NCBI RefSeq assembly: GCF_937123705.1
Contig: NZ_CAKZKO010000091.1
Span: 1 to 64,000, forward strand
Direction of reading: 5' to 3'
Source of the DNA: an uncultured Paraglaciecola sp.
GTDB taxonomy: Bacteria > Pseudomonadota > Gammaproteobacteria > Enterobacterales > Alteromonadaceae
DNA length: 64,000 nt
A program made the position numbers and the translations under genes. Within the stretch, counting starts at the first letter, position 1; each line of letters starts with the position of its first letter. The notes under the pieces were generated by a model. The model was not told where the DNA came from. It searched no databases and saw only the letters and a program-made list of their open reading frames with translations. This document shows, one piece after another, positions 1 through 13,818 of this stretch.

Positions 1-63
1 CAGGTGGCTGGACTTGTTCAGCCTGAACTCAAAATTGAAATTAAGTGCATTGCTCATCTTTAG
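1..63 (+). CDS. RidA/YjgF-family protein, C-terminal fragment (gene cut by window edge)
   Basis: Frame 1 reads QVAGLVQPELKIEIKCIAHL* ; resembles the RidA family C-terminus (..P.L.VEIE..A..). Confidence 0.5.
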   Translation, partial: QVAGLVQPELKIEIKCIAHL

Positions 64-186
64 AACGGGCATCTAACTATATTTACAGTATTTACAGAGA
101 CAGCCAATGTAACTTCCATCGACAGCGTAGCTGATCTCTTTGTCGGCAACGCCGATGCTTTTGATTTACCCTCGACTCAAAGCTCG

Positions 187-410
187 CCAATTATTAGGTG
201 AATTTAGTAGGGCAATTTGCAGGGATGCAAATTGAGTTCGCCATTGCTGGGAGCAAGTGCGAACGACCTACTAAATTTGCCTAATAATTGGATGAAGAGC
301 ATTGCCCTCGAGCGGCATTTTTTGCTTACTTTTTGCTGCTGTTGGCAAAAAGTAAGTCGAGCGAAAGGGATTTCGTTTGAAAAAAGGCAAGGATGCCGTG
401 TGCGAAGCAC
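187..410. repeat. Cluster of nested inverted repeats/hairpins (REP-like extragenic element)
   Basis: 25-bp arms 187-211/267-291 (2 mismatches) enclosing hairpins 213-221/226-234 and 236-241/259-264; then perfect 12-bp IR 325-336/345-356, and short stems 362-375, 386-397, 400-410. Confidence 0.8.
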
Positions 411-442
411 ATAAGTGAACGAAGTGAATCATAAAAACAAAA

Positions 443-464
443 AAGGTGAGCCAAAACTCACCTT
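443..464 (-). terminator. Rho-independent terminator of serS
   Basis: aaggtgag-ccaaaa-ctcacctt; on the minus strand followed by a T-rich tract. Confidence 0.8.
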
Positions 465-487
465 CCCAAATTCAATTTAAATACAAA

Positions 488-1783
<1,296 letters not shown>

Positions 1784-1787
1784 TTAT

Positions 1788-2168
1788 CTAACCTTTTACT
1801 AGTTGAGTGCCTAACCATGCTGCAAATAAACAGCACACTATATTTAACATCACGTTAAGCGCGGCTTTTAGCCACATGCCTTGTTGAAAAAGCATTAACG
1901 TATCGACTGAGAATGTGGAAAATGTGGTGAGTGCACCAAGAAAACCAATTCCGATTGTTGTTCGCCATAAGGTTGCTTCTAATTGACCGTGCTCCAATAA
2001 CGAGTACAAAAAGCCGAGAAAAAATGAACCAACTACATTGACCAGAAGTGTACCAAAAGGAAAGCCTTTGCCAAACCATTGAAGCATCAGTTGCGAAAGA
2101 AAATAGCGTAAACAGGCTCCCGATGCACCGCCAATGGCAATAAAAAGATAAAGAGTGGCGGTGTGCAT
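1788..2168 (-). CDS. crcB: Fluoride channel CrcB/Fluc
   Basis: GGASGACLRYFLSQ, FPFGTLLVNVVGSFFLG, TTFSTFS motifs. Confidence 0.95.
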   Translation of the reverse strand: MHTATLYLFIAIGGASGACLRYFLSQLMLQWFGKGFPFGTLLVNVVGSFFLGFLYSLLEHGQLEATLWRTTIGIGFLGALTTFSTFSVDTLMLFQQGMWLKAALNVMLNIVCCLFAAWLGTQLVKG

Positions 2169-2169
2169 A

Positions 2170-3534
2170 TTATTTATATCTCTGCTTTGGACTTTGTTTA
2201 TCCAAACTTTGTAAATAGTGCAGCTTTTCTTGTAGTTTCTTTTCTAGTCCGCGATTGCTTGGTTGATAATATTGCGTATCACGCAACTCTTCTGGAAAAT
2301 AGTTTTCACCAGCGGCATAGGCGTTATTTTCGTCGTGGGCATAGCGGTATTCTGTGCCATAGCCTAAGTCTTTCATCAGGCTTGTTGGTGCGTTTCTTAA
2401 ATGTTCTGGTACCGCGCTTTCGGGCGTATCTTTGGCGTGTTTTATTGCGGTCTTAAAGGCAACATACACGGCATTACTTTTCGCGGCGCTAGCACAATAC
2501 AAAGTAGCTTGAGCTATGGCTCTTTCGCCTTCTGCAGGTCCGACTCGATGAAATATATCCCAAGCGTTTAAGCATATCTGCATGGCCCTTGGGTCGGCAT
2601 TGCCTATATCTTCGGTCGATATAGCCAATAAGCGCCTAGCCACATAGAGTGGATCGCATCCGGCTACTAACATGCGCGCATACCAATATAACGCCGCATC
2701 AGGCGCAGAGCCTCGTACTGATTTATGAAAAGCCGAAATCAAGTCGTAAAACTGATCGCGGTTTTTATCGTATTGGGCGACTTTTTCTCCCACAGCCAGT
2801 TTTACCATCTCAACTGTTAGGGTTGGCTGTTGTGATCCTGATGGTAAAAAGTCGGCACTAAGCTCTAGATAATTAAGTAAACGCCTAGCATCACCAGCCG
2901 CCATATCAATTAACATCGACTCGGCATTGTCTTCTAATACAATCTGAGATAGCCCTAAACCACGCTCTTGGTCGGTCAGTGCCTGGGTTAGCACTTCACT
3001 TAAATCGTTCTCGCTTAGACTTTTAAGTACATAGACTCTAGCACGAGATAACAGAGCATTATTAAGCTCGAAAGAGGGATTTTCAGTAGTGGCTCCAATA
3101 AAGGTCACAGTGCCATCTTCAATATAGGGTAAAAACGCATCTTGCTGGCTTTTGTTAAAACGGTGAACCTCATCCACAAATAAAATGGTGCGCTGTTTAT
3201 GCTGATTTGCATAATGTTTGGCGTTGTCTATGGCTAAGCGAATATCCTTTACGCCACTGCTGACCGCCGATAACCGTTCGATATGGGCATCACAATGTCT
3301 AGCAACTAGTTCGGCCAAGGTTGTTTTACCTGTGCCTGGAGGCCCCCATAAAATCATTGAGTGACATTGTCCACGTAATAATGCTGCGCGCAATGGTTTG
3401 TCTGGGCCTATGATGTGTTGCTGACCAAAATATTGGTCAATCACTTGAGGGCGCATACGCGCCGCTAAAGGAGCAAACTCGGCAACTGTATGGGGTGAGT
3501 CTTGGGTGTCTGCAAAGTCAAATTCTGCGGTCAT
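2170..3534 (-). CDS. rarA: Replication-associated recombination protein A (AAA+)
   Basis: [22 protein letters not shown], Walker [30 protein letters not shown]. Confidence 0.97.
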   Translation of the reverse strand: MTAEFDFADTQDSPHTVAEFAPLAARMRPQVIDQYFGQQHIIGPDKPLRAALLRGQCHSMILWGPPGTGKTTLAELVARHCDAHIERLSAVSSGVKDIRLAIDNAKHYANQHKQRTILFVDEVHRFNKSQQDAFLPYIEDGTVTFIGATTENPSFELNNALLSRARVYVLKSLSENDLSEVLTQALTDQERGLGLSQIVLEDNAESMLIDMAAGDARRLLNYLELSADFLPSGSQQPTLTVEMVKLAVGEKVAQYDKNRDQFYDLISAFHKSVRGSAPDAALYWYARMLVAGCDPLYVARRLLAISTEDIGNADPRAMQICLNAWDIFHRVGPAEGERAIAQATLYCASAAKSNAVYVAFKTAIKHAKDTPESAVPEHLRNAPTSLMKDLGYGTEYRYAHDENNAYAAGENYFPEELRDTQYYQPSNRGLEKKLQEKLHYLQSLDKQSPKQRYK

Positions 3535-3536
3535 GG

Positions 3537-4166
3537 CTATCTTTGGTCGTCCAACTCATAACCTTCAGGCATCTCAAAGACAAAAGTGCCCGCTGCGATA
3601 GGATTATTTTGCTGTATTTCAGAGAAGGTCAACAGGCTCTTCTGTTGTTGCCCGTCTTGGCTTTCAAGCTCAACTAAGCGGTCACCTTTAAACGTTAGCC
3701 GCAATGACTCTATGCCGCCGTTTGGCGCAATGGCGCTAATAAAAAATTGCTGTTTAGAATGGCTCACTTTAAATTCATCCCACTTTTCGCTATTGGGATC
3801 GGTTAACAAAATCAAAGGATTGTTTTTAAGGGTGGTGTCGGCTTTATAGGCAACGACTTGCTCTAAAAAAGGGTCGATACTCCAAATACTCTGACCATCG
3901 GCCAACAGTACACTTTCGTTAGGTGCAAATAGCTCCCAATACAGTTTATTGGGTTGTTGCATTACAATACGGCCAGTGGCTTGTTGTAATACGCTATTTT
4001 CAATATCCACTACTGTTTGGCTAAAATTGGCTTGGTAAGACACCAACAATGCCAGCTTGGCTTGCAACTGTTGTTTCGCATCCAGCTCTGTGGCTAATGA
4101 TAATGTACTGCTAATCATTAATATGATAAATAAAAATAGTGGTTTTAAATAAGCTAATTTTTGCAT
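3537..4166 (-). CDS. lolA: Outer-membrane lipoprotein carrier protein LolA
   Basis: LolA-like sequence with signal peptide; conserved position between ftsK and rarA. Confidence 0.93.
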   Translation of the reverse strand: MQKLAYLKPLFLFIILMISSTLSLATELDAKQQLQAKLALLVSYQANFSQTVVDIENSVLQQATGRIVMQQPNKLYWELFAPNESVLLADGQSIWSIDPFLEQVVAYKADTTLKNNPLILLTDPNSEKWDEFKVSHSKQQFFISAIAPNGGIESLRLTFKGDRLVELESQDGQQQKSLLTFSEIQQNNPIAAGTFVFEMPEGYELDDQR

Positions 4167-4187
4167 CTAATACAACTTCTTGTGGGG

Positions 4188-6587
4188 TTAATCTCTAGGG
4201 GCGGCGGCAGCTAATACTTCGCGATTGCCATTATGCCCAGGTGAAGTTACGACGCCGCTTTGTTCCATTTGTTCCACTAATCTTGCGGCGCGATTGTAAC
4301 CAATTCTGAATTTGCGCTGCACACTGGATACCGAGGCGCGTCTGGTTTCGGTAACAAAAGCTACGGCTTCATCGTAAAACACATCAAATTCTTGATCCGC
4401 GCCTTCGGGTTGTTCGCCTGGCAATAAAATTTCGGCACTGGCATCGCCGTTAAGAATTTCGTCAATATATTGCGGCGCACCGCGTTTTTTCCAATCGGCA
4501 ACCACGGCGTGCACTTCGTGATCGTCAACAAAAGCCCCGTGAATTCGGGTAGGTACACCTGTACCTGGTGGTAAATACAACATGTCCCCTGCCCCTAATA
4601 ATGCTTCTGCGCCGCCTTGATCGAGAATAGTACGAGAGTCAATTTTTGAGGACACTTGAAATGCAATACGAGTAGGAATGTTAGCTTTAATCAAACCGGT
4701 AATCACATCAACAGAAGGTCTTTGAGTCGCCAACACTAAATGGATGCCAGCAGCACGAGCTTTTTGTGCAATACGCGCAATTAACTCTTCTACTTTTTTG
4801 CCAACTATCATCATCATGTCAGCAAATTCATCGACAACCACCACTATGTTAGGCAGTTTTTCTAGGAAAGGGGCTTCGGTTTCCATGCTTTCTTCCGACT
4901 TCCACAATGGGTCGCGAATAGGCTCACCGGCTTCAATCGCTTTGAGCACTTTAGTGTTATAACCTTTAAGGTTTCTGACCCCAAGTGCCGACATCAATTT
5001 ATAGCGTCGCTCCATCTCCCCTACGCACCAACGCAATGCATTGGCGGCTTCTTTCATATCCGTAACCACTTCAGATAACAAGTGAGGAATACCTTCATAT
5101 ACGGATAATTCCAACATTTTTGGATCGATCATGATCATCCGTACATCTTCAGGCGTGGATTTGTACAACAAACTTAAAATCATCACATTGACGCCCACTG
5201 ACTTACCCGAGCCAGTAGTACCTGCCACTAATAAGTGGGGCATTTTTGCTAAATCCACCACCACTGGCTTACCCGAAATATCCGCGCCTAACACCATAGT
5301 CAAAGGAGAATCTGAGGATTGAAATACATCATTGCTGATCACTTCACTTAAACGCACCATCTCACGATTTTTATTAGGTAACTCTAGGCCAATCACTGAC
5401 TTGCCTGGAATCACTTCTACTACTCGCACGGAAATAGCCGACATAGAGCGGGCTAAATCTTTAGATAAAGTAGTAATTTTGCTGACTTTAACCCCTGGTG
5501 CTAAGTCCATTTCAAAGCGGGTGATCACTGGCCCCGGATACACCCCCACCACTTTGGCCTCGATATTAAAATCGGCAAGCTTGGCTTCAAGCAAACGAGA
5601 AACCATGTCTAATTCTTCTGGGGTAATAGGATTTTTGATTTTATCTGCACGCTCAAGCAAATCAAAAGACGGCATGGGCCCCTGTTCAGTGTCTATGCTC
5701 AGGTCAGCATTATTATCATTGGCTGGCTCTGGGGCTGAGATTACAGGTTCAACCTTCTTAGCTCCTCTGGAAATACTGATTTTTTTCTTTAATTCACTAA
5801 GTGAAACTGGACTTTTCTCCACTGGCTCAGGATCATCTAAAATACTCTGCGGTACTATTGGTTCTACTGGAGATTCGGGGGCAAGATGTGATCCACCCTC
5901 ATCATATTCTCTGCCCCAAAAAGCATTGTCGGCTGCTGGTATTGCAGCAGGCTCTTGCTCTGCCTTTTTTAAGGCTAATAGTTTAGTTGACGCGCCCTTA
6001 ATTTTAGCGGGTGAATGGTATATTAGCCGGCTGATGCCTATTGCTAACTCACCAATTTTATCCACAATGGCCACCCAAGAAATACCGCTTAACAGAGTAA
6101 AACCTGTACAGAAAAAACATAGCAGTAATAATGTGGTGCCTATCAAACTAAAATACGGAATAAGAGATGAGCTCAATACGTCACCCACCATACCGCCAGA
6201 AGTGTAATTATGGATATCTTCCATATTTAAACTTAGTAATCCTGTGGCACCTAGTACAAATAAAATGCCGCCAATGAGCCTAAGACCAATGGTGAGGTAG
6301 TCTATTTCTAATAAGGTTTTGGTTTGTTGAAATAAAAACCAACCTAAAAATGCACAACAAAATGGCAAGCTATAAGCAAAAGAACCGAGGATAAAAAATA
6401 GGATATCAGCAAACCAAGCCCCAATTGGCCCTACCCAGTTGTTTACGTCGTTTTGTAATCCAGCTTGACTCCAACCGGGATCCGCAGGATGAAAAGACGC
6501 CATGGCCAATAATAGGAAGAAGGCAAAGACACAACTGATAATCATGCCTACTTCCATAATTCTTTGAATGCCTGTGAGTCGCGCCAT
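4188..6587 (-). CDS. ftsK: DNA translocase FtsK
   Basis: N-terminal TM region, motor [13 protein letters not shown]-terminal gamma domain [24 protein letters not shown]. Confidence 0.98.
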   Translation of the reverse strand: MARLTGIQRIMEVGMIISCVFAFFLLLAMASFHPADPGWSQAGLQNDVNNWVGPIGAWFADILFFILGSFAYSLPFCCAFLGWFLFQQTKTLLEIDYLTIGLRLIGGILFVLGATGLLSLNMEDIHNYTSGGMVGDVLSSSLIPYFSLIGTTLLLLCFFCTGFTLLSGISWVAIVDKIGELAIGISRLIYHSPAKIKGASTKLLALKKAEQEPAAIPAADNAFWGREYDEGGSHLAPESPVEPIVPQSILDDPEPVEKSPVSLSELKKKISISRGAKKVEPVISAPEPANDNNADLSIDTEQGPMPSFDLLERADKIKNPITPEELDMVSRLLEAKLADFNIEAKVVGVYPGPVITRFEMDLAPGVKVSKITTLSKDLARSMSAISVRVVEVIPGKSVIGLELPNKNREMVRLSEVISNDVFQSSDSPLTMVLGADISGKPVVVDLAKMPHLLVAGTTGSGKSVGVNVMILSLLYKSTPEDVRMIMIDPKMLELSVYEGIPHLLSEVVTDMKEAANALRWCVGEMERRYKLMSALGVRNLKGYNTKVLKAIEAGEPIRDPLWKSEESMETEAPFLEKLPNIVVVVDEFADMMMIVGKKVEELIARIAQKARAAGIHLVLATQRPSVDVITGLIKANIPTRIAFQVSSKIDSRTILDQGGAEALLGAGDMLYLPPGTGVPTRIHGAFVDDHEVHAVVADWKKRGAPQYIDEILNGDASAEILLPGEQPEGADQEFDVFYDEAVAFVTETRRASVSSVQRKFRIGYNRAARLVEQMEQSGVVTSPGHNGNREVLAAAAPRD

Positions 6588-6724
6588 AGTGTTTATTTTC
6601 GTTATGAGTAATTAGGATCTAGGTCCTATTAAAATTTAGATGTATAAGATACCAGTGCTGCAAAAGAAATCCTAGTTAGCATAGGGCTTTCGCTCGGTTA
6701 TTAAACAATACCCGTAAACTAATT

Positions 6725-7210
6725 TTATTTAAGACTAATTTTAACTTGTGTTGATTCTTTTACCTCTTCCATTACCACGTAGGTTCGAGATTCACTTACT
6801 CCAGGCAAGCGTAATAAGGTATCACCTAGCAACTTACGGTAACTGGACATATCGGCAACCCGCGCTTTGAGTAAAAAATCAAAATTGCCAGAAACAAGAT
6901 GGCACTCTTGGATATCTTCATGCTTACGTACAGCCGCAGAAAATTCTTCAAATATATCTACCGATGTTTTTGTAAGGGTGATTTCCACAAACACCAACAT
7001 CGCCGCTCCTAACATACTGGGATCAACTCTAGCATGATAACCTGTAATATAGCCTTGTCCTTCTAGCCTTTTAACTCTTTCTAAACAAGGGCTTGCGCTA
7101 AGCCCTACTTTATTGGCAAGTTCAGAATTTGTAATTTTTCCATTTTTTTGCAACTCTATAAGAATATTTCTATCGATCCTATCAAGGTGCTTAGGCGTCT
7201 TTATTAGCAT
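6725..7210 (-). CDS. lrp: Leucine-responsive regulator Lrp (AsnC family)
   Basis: LDRIDRNILIELQKNGKITNSELANKVGLSASPCLERVKRLE. Confidence 0.93.
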   Translation of the reverse strand: MLIKTPKHLDRIDRNILIELQKNGKITNSELANKVGLSASPCLERVKRLEGQGYITGYHARVDPSMLGAAMLVFVEITLTKTSVDIFEEFSAAVRKHEDIQECHLVSGNFDFLLKARVADMSSYRKLLGDTLLRLPGVSESRTYVVMEEVKESTQVKISLK

Positions 7211-7336
7211 ATTTTATTTTGCATTTTTAAAATTTTACAAAATATTATACTTTTGAAGCACAAATTACCAAATAACTTACTTTAAATATTCACTTATACT
7301 TCCGCCGATAAAATCCCCTTATTATTGGAGCGAGTT

Positions 7337-8470
7337 ATGTTAATCGGTGTACCAAAAGAAATTAAAAATCATGAATACAGAGTGGGCCTAACCCCAGCTG
7401 CCGTTAAAGAGTTTGTACATCATTCACATCAAGTGTGGGTAGAAACCCTAGCAGGTCACTCCATTGGCTTTACTGATGAGCAATATATTGCCGCAGGTGC
7501 TGAAATTATTGCTACCCCTGAAGCCATTTTTGCGAAAGCCGATATGATCGTGAAAGTGAAAGAGCCGCAACCCAATGAATGCAAAATGTTGCGACCTGGG
7601 CAAACTCTTTATACTTACTTGCATTTGGCGCCCGATCCTACTCAAACTCAATTGTTGGTGGAATCTGGGGCAACATGTATTGCTTATGAAACTGTTACAG
7701 ACAACAGAAATACCTTGCCACTGCTTGCGCCCATGAGTGAAGTAGCGGGCAGAATGTCGGTTCAAGCCGGCGCTCATTATTTAGAGAAAGCGCAGGGTGG
7801 AAGCGGCACATTATTAGGCGGCGTACCTGGCGTAGCACCCGGTAGAGTATTAGTCATTGGTGGTGGAGTGGTTGGTTTGAATGCGGCCAAAATGGCCCGT
7901 GGTTTAGGTGCAGATGTTGCCATACTCGATCGCTCATTAAATCGATTACGTGAACTAGATGATATCTTTGAAGGCAGATTAGCCACAGTATTCTCAACTA
8001 ACGAAGCCATTGAGTACTATTCGTCAAGAGCTGATCTGGTTATTGGTGCAGTATTAGTGCCGGGAGCGGCAGCGCCTAAATTACTGAACCGAGAACACAT
8101 CAAAAACATGAAACCTGGTTCAGTATTAGTGGATGTGGCGATTGATCAGGGGGGATGTTTTGAAACGTCTAAGGCTACCACCCATCAAGATCCCGTTTAT
8201 GTGATTGATGATGTAGTGCATTATTGTGTGGCTAATATGCCAGGTGGCGTTGCTCGTACGGCCACTATGGCACTGAATAACGCAACCTTGCCATTTGGGC
8301 TTGCTCTAGCGAACAAAGGTCCTAAACAAGCTATGTTAGAGGATGCTCATTTACTGAATGGTTTAAATGTACATAAAGGTAAGGTCACCTATAAAGCTGT
8401 TGTCGATGCCTTAGGCCAAGAGCTTGACCTAGAGTATCTAGATGCTAAAACGGCTCTAGAGACCTTGTGA
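7337..8470 (+). CDS. ald: Alanine dehydrogenase
   Basis: [20 protein letters not shown]..; start moved to ATG 7337 after GGAG (track uses upstream TTG 7325). Confidence 0.96.
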   Translation: MLIGVPKEIKNHEYRVGLTPAAVKEFVHHSHQVWVETLAGHSIGFTDEQYIAAGAEIIATPEAIFAKADMIVKVKEPQPNECKMLRPGQTLYTYLHLAPDPTQTQLLVESGATCIAYETVTDNRNTLPLLAPMSEVAGRMSVQAGAHYLEKAQGGSGTLLGGVPGVAPGRVLVIGGGVVGLNAAKMARGLGADVAILDRSLNRLRELDDIFEGRLATVFSTNEAIEYYSSRADLVIGAVLVPGAAAPKLLNREHIKNMKPGSVLVDVAIDQGGCFETSKATTHQDPVYVIDDVVHYCVANMPGGVARTATMALNNATLPFGLALANKGPKQAMLEDAHLLNGLNVHKGKVTYKAVVDALGQELDLEYLDAKTALETL

Positions 8471-9190
8471 GACAATTGAGTTATTAATCTCCATCAAAGC
8501 GCTAAGTGGGTCGGCTGATTGAGTAATCGGTCGACCAATAACCAAATAATCAGAGCCAGCTTGAATGGCTTGTTTGGGTGTCATAATTCTTAGCTGATCC
8601 CCTTGAGCAGCCCCTTCTGGACGAATTCCTGGTGTCACGAGTTGAAAATCTGTAGCAACCTCAGCTTTAAGCAATGAAGATTCTTGGGCAGAGCACACTA
8701 CCCCGTCTAAACCGCAACTGTGAGTCAATTTAGCCAACTTTAATACTTGTTGTGCGGGCGTGGAGTCAATACCAATTGCGGCTAATTGTTGCTGATCCAT
8801 ACTGGTTAATACAGTTACAGCAATCAAAAATGGCCTGTTGGCTCCATAACTTTCTAAGCTCTCCATTGCATGGGCCATCATTTTTGGACCGCCTGAGGCA
8901 TGCACATTTACCATCCACACCCCTAAATCAGCCGCTGCTTGGCAAGCTTTGGCGACTGTGTTTGGAATATCGTGAAATTTTAAATCGAGAAAAACATCGA
9001 AATTTCTATCCACCAGAGTTTTTACAAAGCTAGGACCAAAGTGGGTAAACATTTCTTTGCCCACTTTTAACTTACACAAAGCAGGATCGAGCTTATCAGC
9101 AAAGGATTGGGCGTTATGTACTCGGTCAAAATCTAGGGCCACGACTACTTTTGGATCTGCGTTACTACTTACCACACCACTATTAATCAA
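8456..9190 (-). CDS. pyrF: Orotidine 5'-phosphate decarboxylase
   Basis: [27 protein letters not shown] motifs. Confidence 0.97.
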   Translation of the reverse strand: MINSGVVSSNADPKVVVALDFDRVHNAQSFADKLDPALCKLKVGKEMFTHFGPSFVKTLVDRNFDVFLDLKFHDIPNTVAKACQAAADLGVWMVNVHASGGPKMMAHAMESLESYGANRPFLIAVTVLTSMDQQQLAAIGIDSTPAQQVLKLAKLTHSCGLDGVVCSAQESSLLKAEVATDFQLVTPGIRPEGAAQGDQLRIMTPKQAIQAGSDYLVIGRPITQSADPLSALMEINNSIVSQGL

Positions 9191-9191
9191 A

Positions 9192-10361
9192 CTACTCTCC
9201 GTCTAAACCTTTAATTGGCCGCACCACACCCCATTTTTTACAAGATGGACATAACCAATGAATTTTACTACCAGCAAAGCCACAGCTATGACATTTATAT
9301 TTAGGCCTTTGTTTTATTTGTTCTTCAACTAGTTCTTTCAACAGCAGCAAACTATTAGTCGATTGCTCGTGATCTTGTAAATCAACATATAAACCCATTA
9401 AGGTTTTAAACCCCTTCATAGTGGGATGTTTTTTCAATTGCTCTAGTAATACTTCTGCGGCATTGGCTATTTCACCATCTTTTGCCATCAACTTCACTTT
9501 GGCTAAATAGGCAGTCGCACACTGCTGCCAGTATTCATCTAATACTTTGTTAAGCTTGGTATGGTCTTGTAGCTGCTCTGCACACTCTTCTATTAACGGC
9601 ACAGCCTCGCTTAACCAACTGACGTCTCGACTGGGGATCTCCATCAAACAATCAATTGCATGGTTATATTTTTGTTGTCGCATAGCTATTTCGCCGGACA
9701 ATAACCACGGGCGTACCGCCTTTTCATCGGCAACTATGGCTTTTTGTAGATTCGCTTCAGCCTCGATAAAATGGTTGTCTTTTATTTCAATACTGGCTTG
9801 TTCACAGTAAAAGTGGGCGACGCGTAAACATAATTCATCACTGTCACCACCCGCACCTATCATTTGTTCGGCTAATTCAATGGCTCTTGGCCATTCTTTA
9901 GTGGTTTGGTAAATATTAAATAACTGTACTTGGGCATTCAGGAAGTGATTCTTGCTATTGAGCAATTGCAAAAAAGCATTTTCAGCACGCTCTAAAAAGC
10001 CCGCTAGAATGTAGTCGCGGCCGAGTTCGTATAAAGCAGATTCTCGTTGCAAGGCAGAGATCTGCTCTTTGCTAACTAAATTTTGATGGACCCGAATGGC
10101 GCGATCAAGTTCGCCTCTGTGACGAAAGAATTTCCCCATGGCGATGTGAGTCTCGACAGTATCACTATCTAAGTCGATCATTTTAATCAGAGTATCGACC
10201 GCTTTATCAGGCTCATCAGATAACAGAAAATTTAAACCGCGGTAATAGTGCTTAGCTAATATACTGGAGTGCTTTTGTTGCGCTTGTCTGGCGCTGTTGC
10301 GCCCCATCACCCAGCCATATCCAGCGGCAACTGGTAATAGTAGAAAAAGGAGTTCTAACAT
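9192..10361 (-). CDS. lapB: LPS assembly protein LapB (TPR plus rubredoxin-like zinc motif)
   Basis: TPR repeats, C-terminal [24 protein letters not shown]. Confidence 0.95.
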   Translation of the reverse strand: MLELLFLLLPVAAGYGWVMGRNSARQAQQKHSSILAKHYYRGLNFLLSDEPDKAVDTLIKMIDLDSDTVETHIAMGKFFRHRGELDRAIRVHQNLVSKEQISALQRESALYELGRDYILAGFLERAENAFLQLLNSKNHFLNAQVQLFNIYQTTKEWPRAIELAEQMIGAGGDSDELCLRVAHFYCEQASIEIKDNHFIEAEANLQKAIVADEKAVRPWLLSGEIAMRQQKYNHAIDCLMEIPSRDVSWLSEAVPLIEECAEQLQDHTKLNKVLDEYWQQCATAYLAKVKLMAKDGEIANAAEVLLEQLKKHPTMKGFKTLMGLYVDLQDHEQSTNSLLLLKELVEEQIKQRPKYKCHSCGFAGSKIHWLCPSCKKWGVVRPIKGLDGE

Positions 10362-10633
10362 TATGGTTTAAGAGTAGGTGCTGAGAGTTTTTTATTTTTT
10401 CTCTCTAAACTGCCAATCCGCCATTTTAATCCCAAGATATAACTTATCAGCAATAATAGTGAGAAAACAACGCCTAAAGAAAATGTCACAGCCAATAAGA
10501 GTGACATCCGCATTTCAGTTTCGGCTAATATATAGTTAATTAGTACGAGGTGACTATTTTGCGAGCCAATAAAACCCGCCACAATTAGCACTAACAACAC
10601 CATCAATAATAACAAAAATCCTTTAACTTTCAT
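10361..10633 (-). CDS. lapA: LapA (YciS) membrane protein
   Basis: Two-TM small protein adjacent to lapB. Confidence 0.88.
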   Translation of the reverse strand: MKVKGFLLLLMVLLVLIVAGFIGSQNSHLVLINYILAETEMRMSLLLAVTFSLGVVFSLLLLISYILGLKWRIGSLERKNKKLSAPTLKP

Positions 10634-10755
10634 TTATCCCCCTTTGGGATGCCTAATTTAAAATGGTATTGATAACTAAGGTGATCTTGATTATAGCTTT
10701 GATGATCCAATGTGGTCTACAAAATGAAGTGAAACAATATTAAAACAACTCTAAC

Positions 10756-10787
10756 AAAAACGGCACCCTAATTGGAGTGCCGTTTTT
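10756..10787 (-). terminator. Rho-independent terminator after ihfB
   Basis: aaaaacggcac/gtgccgttttt perfect stem. Confidence 0.85.
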
Positions 10788-10805
10788 AAAAATTTTACTA
10801 AAAAA

Positions 10806-11096
10806 TCAACTAACTAGGGTCTCGTTAACCCTTTCTCGTAATTCTTTACCTGGTTTAAAATGTGGAACGTACTTGCCGTCAAGTTTCACAGTTTCACCGG
10901 TTTTAGGATTACGACCAACACGTGGAGCGCGATAATGTAATGAGAAACTACCAAAACCTCTGATTTCTATACGCTCACCTTTTTGTAAGGTTTGCGCCAT
11001 TTGTTCTAGCATTTCTTTTATTGACGTTTCCACTTCCTTGGCAGGAACCTGACGCATTTTATCGGCTAGTCTTTCTATTAATTCTGACTTGGTCAT
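10806..11096 (-). CDS. ihfB: Integration host factor beta subunit
   Basis: [38 protein letters not shown]. Confidence 0.97.
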   Translation of the reverse strand: MTKSELIERLADKMRQVPAKEVETSIKEMLEQMAQTLQKGERIEIRGFGSFSLHYRAPRVGRNPKTGETVKLDGKYVPHFKPGKELRERVNETLVS

Positions 11097-11212
11097 TGTT
11101 TAAACTCTCTGTCATTCAAAAAACTGTTATTACCGATAATAAGCGCGTTAAGATATTTGTCAAAATTATTCATCTTAAAAAATATAGTTAACACGCTTAC
11201 CTAAAACGTCAA

Positions 11213-12883
11213 TTAGTCGTTTTTAGCTGCTTTAAATGCATCAGCAAATGCGTTAGAGAAGCTTACTTCTTCTTGCTGATTCACTTTATCTAGCGCGTCT
11301 TTCTCGTCTGCATGGTCTTTCGCCTTAACTGATAAGTTAACAGTGCGGTTCTTACGATCTACACCCATAAACTTCGCTTCGATTTCAGTATCAACACTAA
11401 CAACAGTAGAAGCGTCTTCGATACGGTCACGTGATAAATCAGCAACACGTACATAACCTTCAACTTCTTCTGCAAGCTTAACAGTTACGCCTTTAGCATC
11501 AACAGCCGTTACCATACCAGTTACGATAGCGCCTTTCTTAGTATCAGTGATGTACTGATTGAAAGGGTCTTCTTCGATTTGTTTAACACCAAGAGAGATA
11601 CGTTCACGCTCTGGATCAACTTGAAGAACAACAGCAGAGATTTCGTCGCCTTTCTTATATTCACGAACCGCTTCTTCGCCAGTTTTGTTCCAAGAGATGT
11701 CAGACAAGTGAACTAGACCATCTATGCCGCCATCAAGACCGATGAAGATACCGAAATCAGTGATAGATTTGATCTTACCACTAACTTTGTCGCCTTTGCT
11801 CTGTGCTTTAGCGAACTCTTCCCAAGGGTTAGGGATACATTGCTTAAGACCAAGAGAAATACGACGACGCTCTTCGTCAATTTCAAGTACCATAACTTCA
11901 CATACGTCACCAAGGTTAACTACCTTAGATGGGTGAATGTTTTTGTTAGTCCAATCCATTTCTGAAACGTGAACTAGACCTTCAACACCGTCTTCGATTT
12001 CTACGAAACAACCGTAGTCAGTTAGGTTAGTTACTGCACCGCTTAATTTAGCGCCTTCAGGGTAACGGTTAGCAATTTCTTGCCAAGGATCGTTGCCCAT
12101 TTGCTTCATACCAAGAGAAACACGAGACTTCTCTTTGTCGAATTTCAATACTTTAACGTTAATTTCGTCACCAACGTTTACGATTTCACTTGGGTGCTTA
12201 ACACGTTTCCAAGCCATATCTGTGATGTGTAGAAGACCATCTACGCCACCTAAGTCAACAAACGCACCGTAATCGGTAAGGTTTTTAACTATACCTTTCA
12301 CTTCATGACCTTCTTCAAGGTTAGCAAGAAGTGTATCGCGCTCTGCACTGCTTTCTGCTTCGATAACAGCACGACGAGAAACTACTACGTTGTTACGCTT
12401 AGCGTCTAATTTGATAACTTTAAATTCTAACTCTTTACCTTCAAGGTGAGTCGTATCGCGTACTGGGCGAACGTCTACTAATGAACCAGGTAAGAATGCA
12501 CGCACTGTGTTCACTTCAACCGTAAAGCCACCTTTAACTTTACCGTTAATCACACCTATGATGGTTTCTTTTTCAGTGTAAGCTTTTTCTAATTCAACCC
12601 ACGCTTCGTGACGTTTCGCTTTTTCACGAGATAAAATCGTTTCACCGAATCCATCTTCAATGGCATCTAGAGCAACGTCAATTTGATCACCAACAGCAAC
12701 ATCTAGTCCGCCTTCGGCGTTTCTAAATTGTTCTGCAGGGATAGCGCTTTCAGATTTAAGACCGGCGTCAACAAGTACTATATCTTTATCAATTGATACG
12801 ATAGTACCTTTAACGATAGAACCAGGGCGGGTTTCAATTACTTTTAAACTTTCTTCGAATAGATCAGCAAAATTTTCAATCAT
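11213..12883 (-). CDS. rpsA: 30S ribosomal protein S1
   Basis: Six S1 domains; [11 protein letters not shown]. Confidence 0.98.
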   Translation of the reverse strand: MIENFADLFEESLKVIETRPGSIVKGTIVSIDKDIVLVDAGLKSESAIPAEQFRNAEGGLDVAVGDQIDVALDAIEDGFGETILSREKAKRHEAWVELEKAYTEKETIIGVINGKVKGGFTVEVNTVRAFLPGSLVDVRPVRDTTHLEGKELEFKVIKLDAKRNNVVVSRRAVIEAESSAERDTLLANLEEGHEVKGIVKNLTDYGAFVDLGGVDGLLHITDMAWKRVKHPSEIVNVGDEINVKVLKFDKEKSRVSLGMKQMGNDPWQEIANRYPEGAKLSGAVTNLTDYGCFVEIEDGVEGLVHVSEMDWTNKNIHPSKVVNLGDVCEVMVLEIDEERRRISLGLKQCIPNPWEEFAKAQSKGDKVSGKIKSITDFGIFIGLDGGIDGLVHLSDISWNKTGEEAVREYKKGDEISAVVLQVDPERERISLGVKQIEEDPFNQYITDTKKGAIVTGMVTAVDAKGVTVKLAEEVEGYVRVADLSRDRIEDASTVVSVDTEIEAKFMGVDRKNRTVNLSVKAKDHADEKDALDKVNQQEEVSFSNAFADAFKAAKND

Positions 12884-12984
12884 AGTGTTTTAATATATTT
12901 CATTTAGACATCCACGTTACAATCCAGTGAGCGCGGGGTTGTTATTCATAACCAATTCATCCGTAATTTGGCAAGTTTTACTTC

Positions 12985-13683
12985 TTAATCATTTACTGAA
13001 GTAGATTGTCTAGTTAATTTCTCTTCAACAAATAATTCAATTTTTTCAAGTACTTGTTCAATATTCAACGCTGTTGAATCAAGTACTAATGCATCTTCGG
13101 CTGGCACTAAAGGAGCCACGGTTCGATTCGCATCTCGCTCATCACGGGCCCTTATGTCATCCAAAAGGCGCGGTATGCTAACATCATGGCCCTTATCTTT
13201 CAACTGCTTATAGCGTCTATCGGCACGTTCTTCTGCGCTTGCGGTTAGAAATATTTTGACCTGAGCCTCCGGGAAAACCACAGTGCCCATATCTCGGCCA
13301 TCTGCCACTAAACCTGGGGCTTGTTTAAACCCTCTTTGGCGTCTAAGCAAGGCTTCTCGAATTGTCGGTAATGAAGCAATTTTTGATGCAGTCGCGCCCA
13401 CTTCTTCAGTGCGAATAGTATCGCTAACATCCTCACCTTCTAAGATCACTCTAACGCCATTGGAACCGGCTTCAAAGTTAACATCTAAACCTGATGCAAG
13501 AGGTAATAGGCCGGTTTCGTCATCAGCAGGAATTTGGTGATGCAATGATGCTACAGCTAAAACTCGATAAATGGCGCCACTGTCTAAAAAGTGCCACCCT
13601 AATTTTTTTGCCAGTAAAGTACTAGCCGTTCCTTTACCTGCGCCGCTTGGACCGTCTATGGTGATGACAGGTTCTAAATACAT
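12985..13683 (-). CDS. cmk: Cytidylate kinase
   Basis: [13 protein letters not shown]; start chosen at [11 protein letters not shown]. Confidence 0.95.
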   Translation of the reverse strand: MYLEPVITIDGPSGAGKGTASTLLAKKLGWHFLDSGAIYRVLAVASLHHQIPADDETGLLPLASGLDVNFEAGSNGVRVILEGEDVSDTIRTEEVGATASKIASLPTIREALLRRQRGFKQAPGLVADGRDMGTVVFPEAQVKIFLTASAEERADRRYKQLKDKGHDVSIPRLLDDIRARDERDANRTVAPLVPAEDALVLDSTALNIEQVLEKIELFVEEKLTRQSTSVND

Positions 13684-13818
13684 GCGCTCTCCTAAGCGTA
13701 TTAAAATCGGGCGCAATTATACGGATAGATATTAGATAAGCAATGACACTTTGGTTACAATTTATTAACCTCAAAAGCAACTTGGCTTAAGTCATATGAT
13801 CCAAAGTGTCGGGATGCA

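Noticed and set aside
187-291. Integron attC site
   Set aside because: Structure is large and palindromic but lacks the RYYYAAC/GTTRRRY core pair and no integrase or cassette is nearby.
204-414. Two small ORFs on opposite strands
   Set aside because: They lie inside the hairpin cluster; palindromic sequence gives open frames on both strands.
2160-2170. Possible fluoride riboswitch for crcB
   Set aside because: crcB begins right after rarA stop; no room for a leader aptamer.
5332-6207. 291-aa plus-strand ORF
   Set aside because: Antisense to ftsK; no recognisable protein features; expected by-product of ftsK codon usage.
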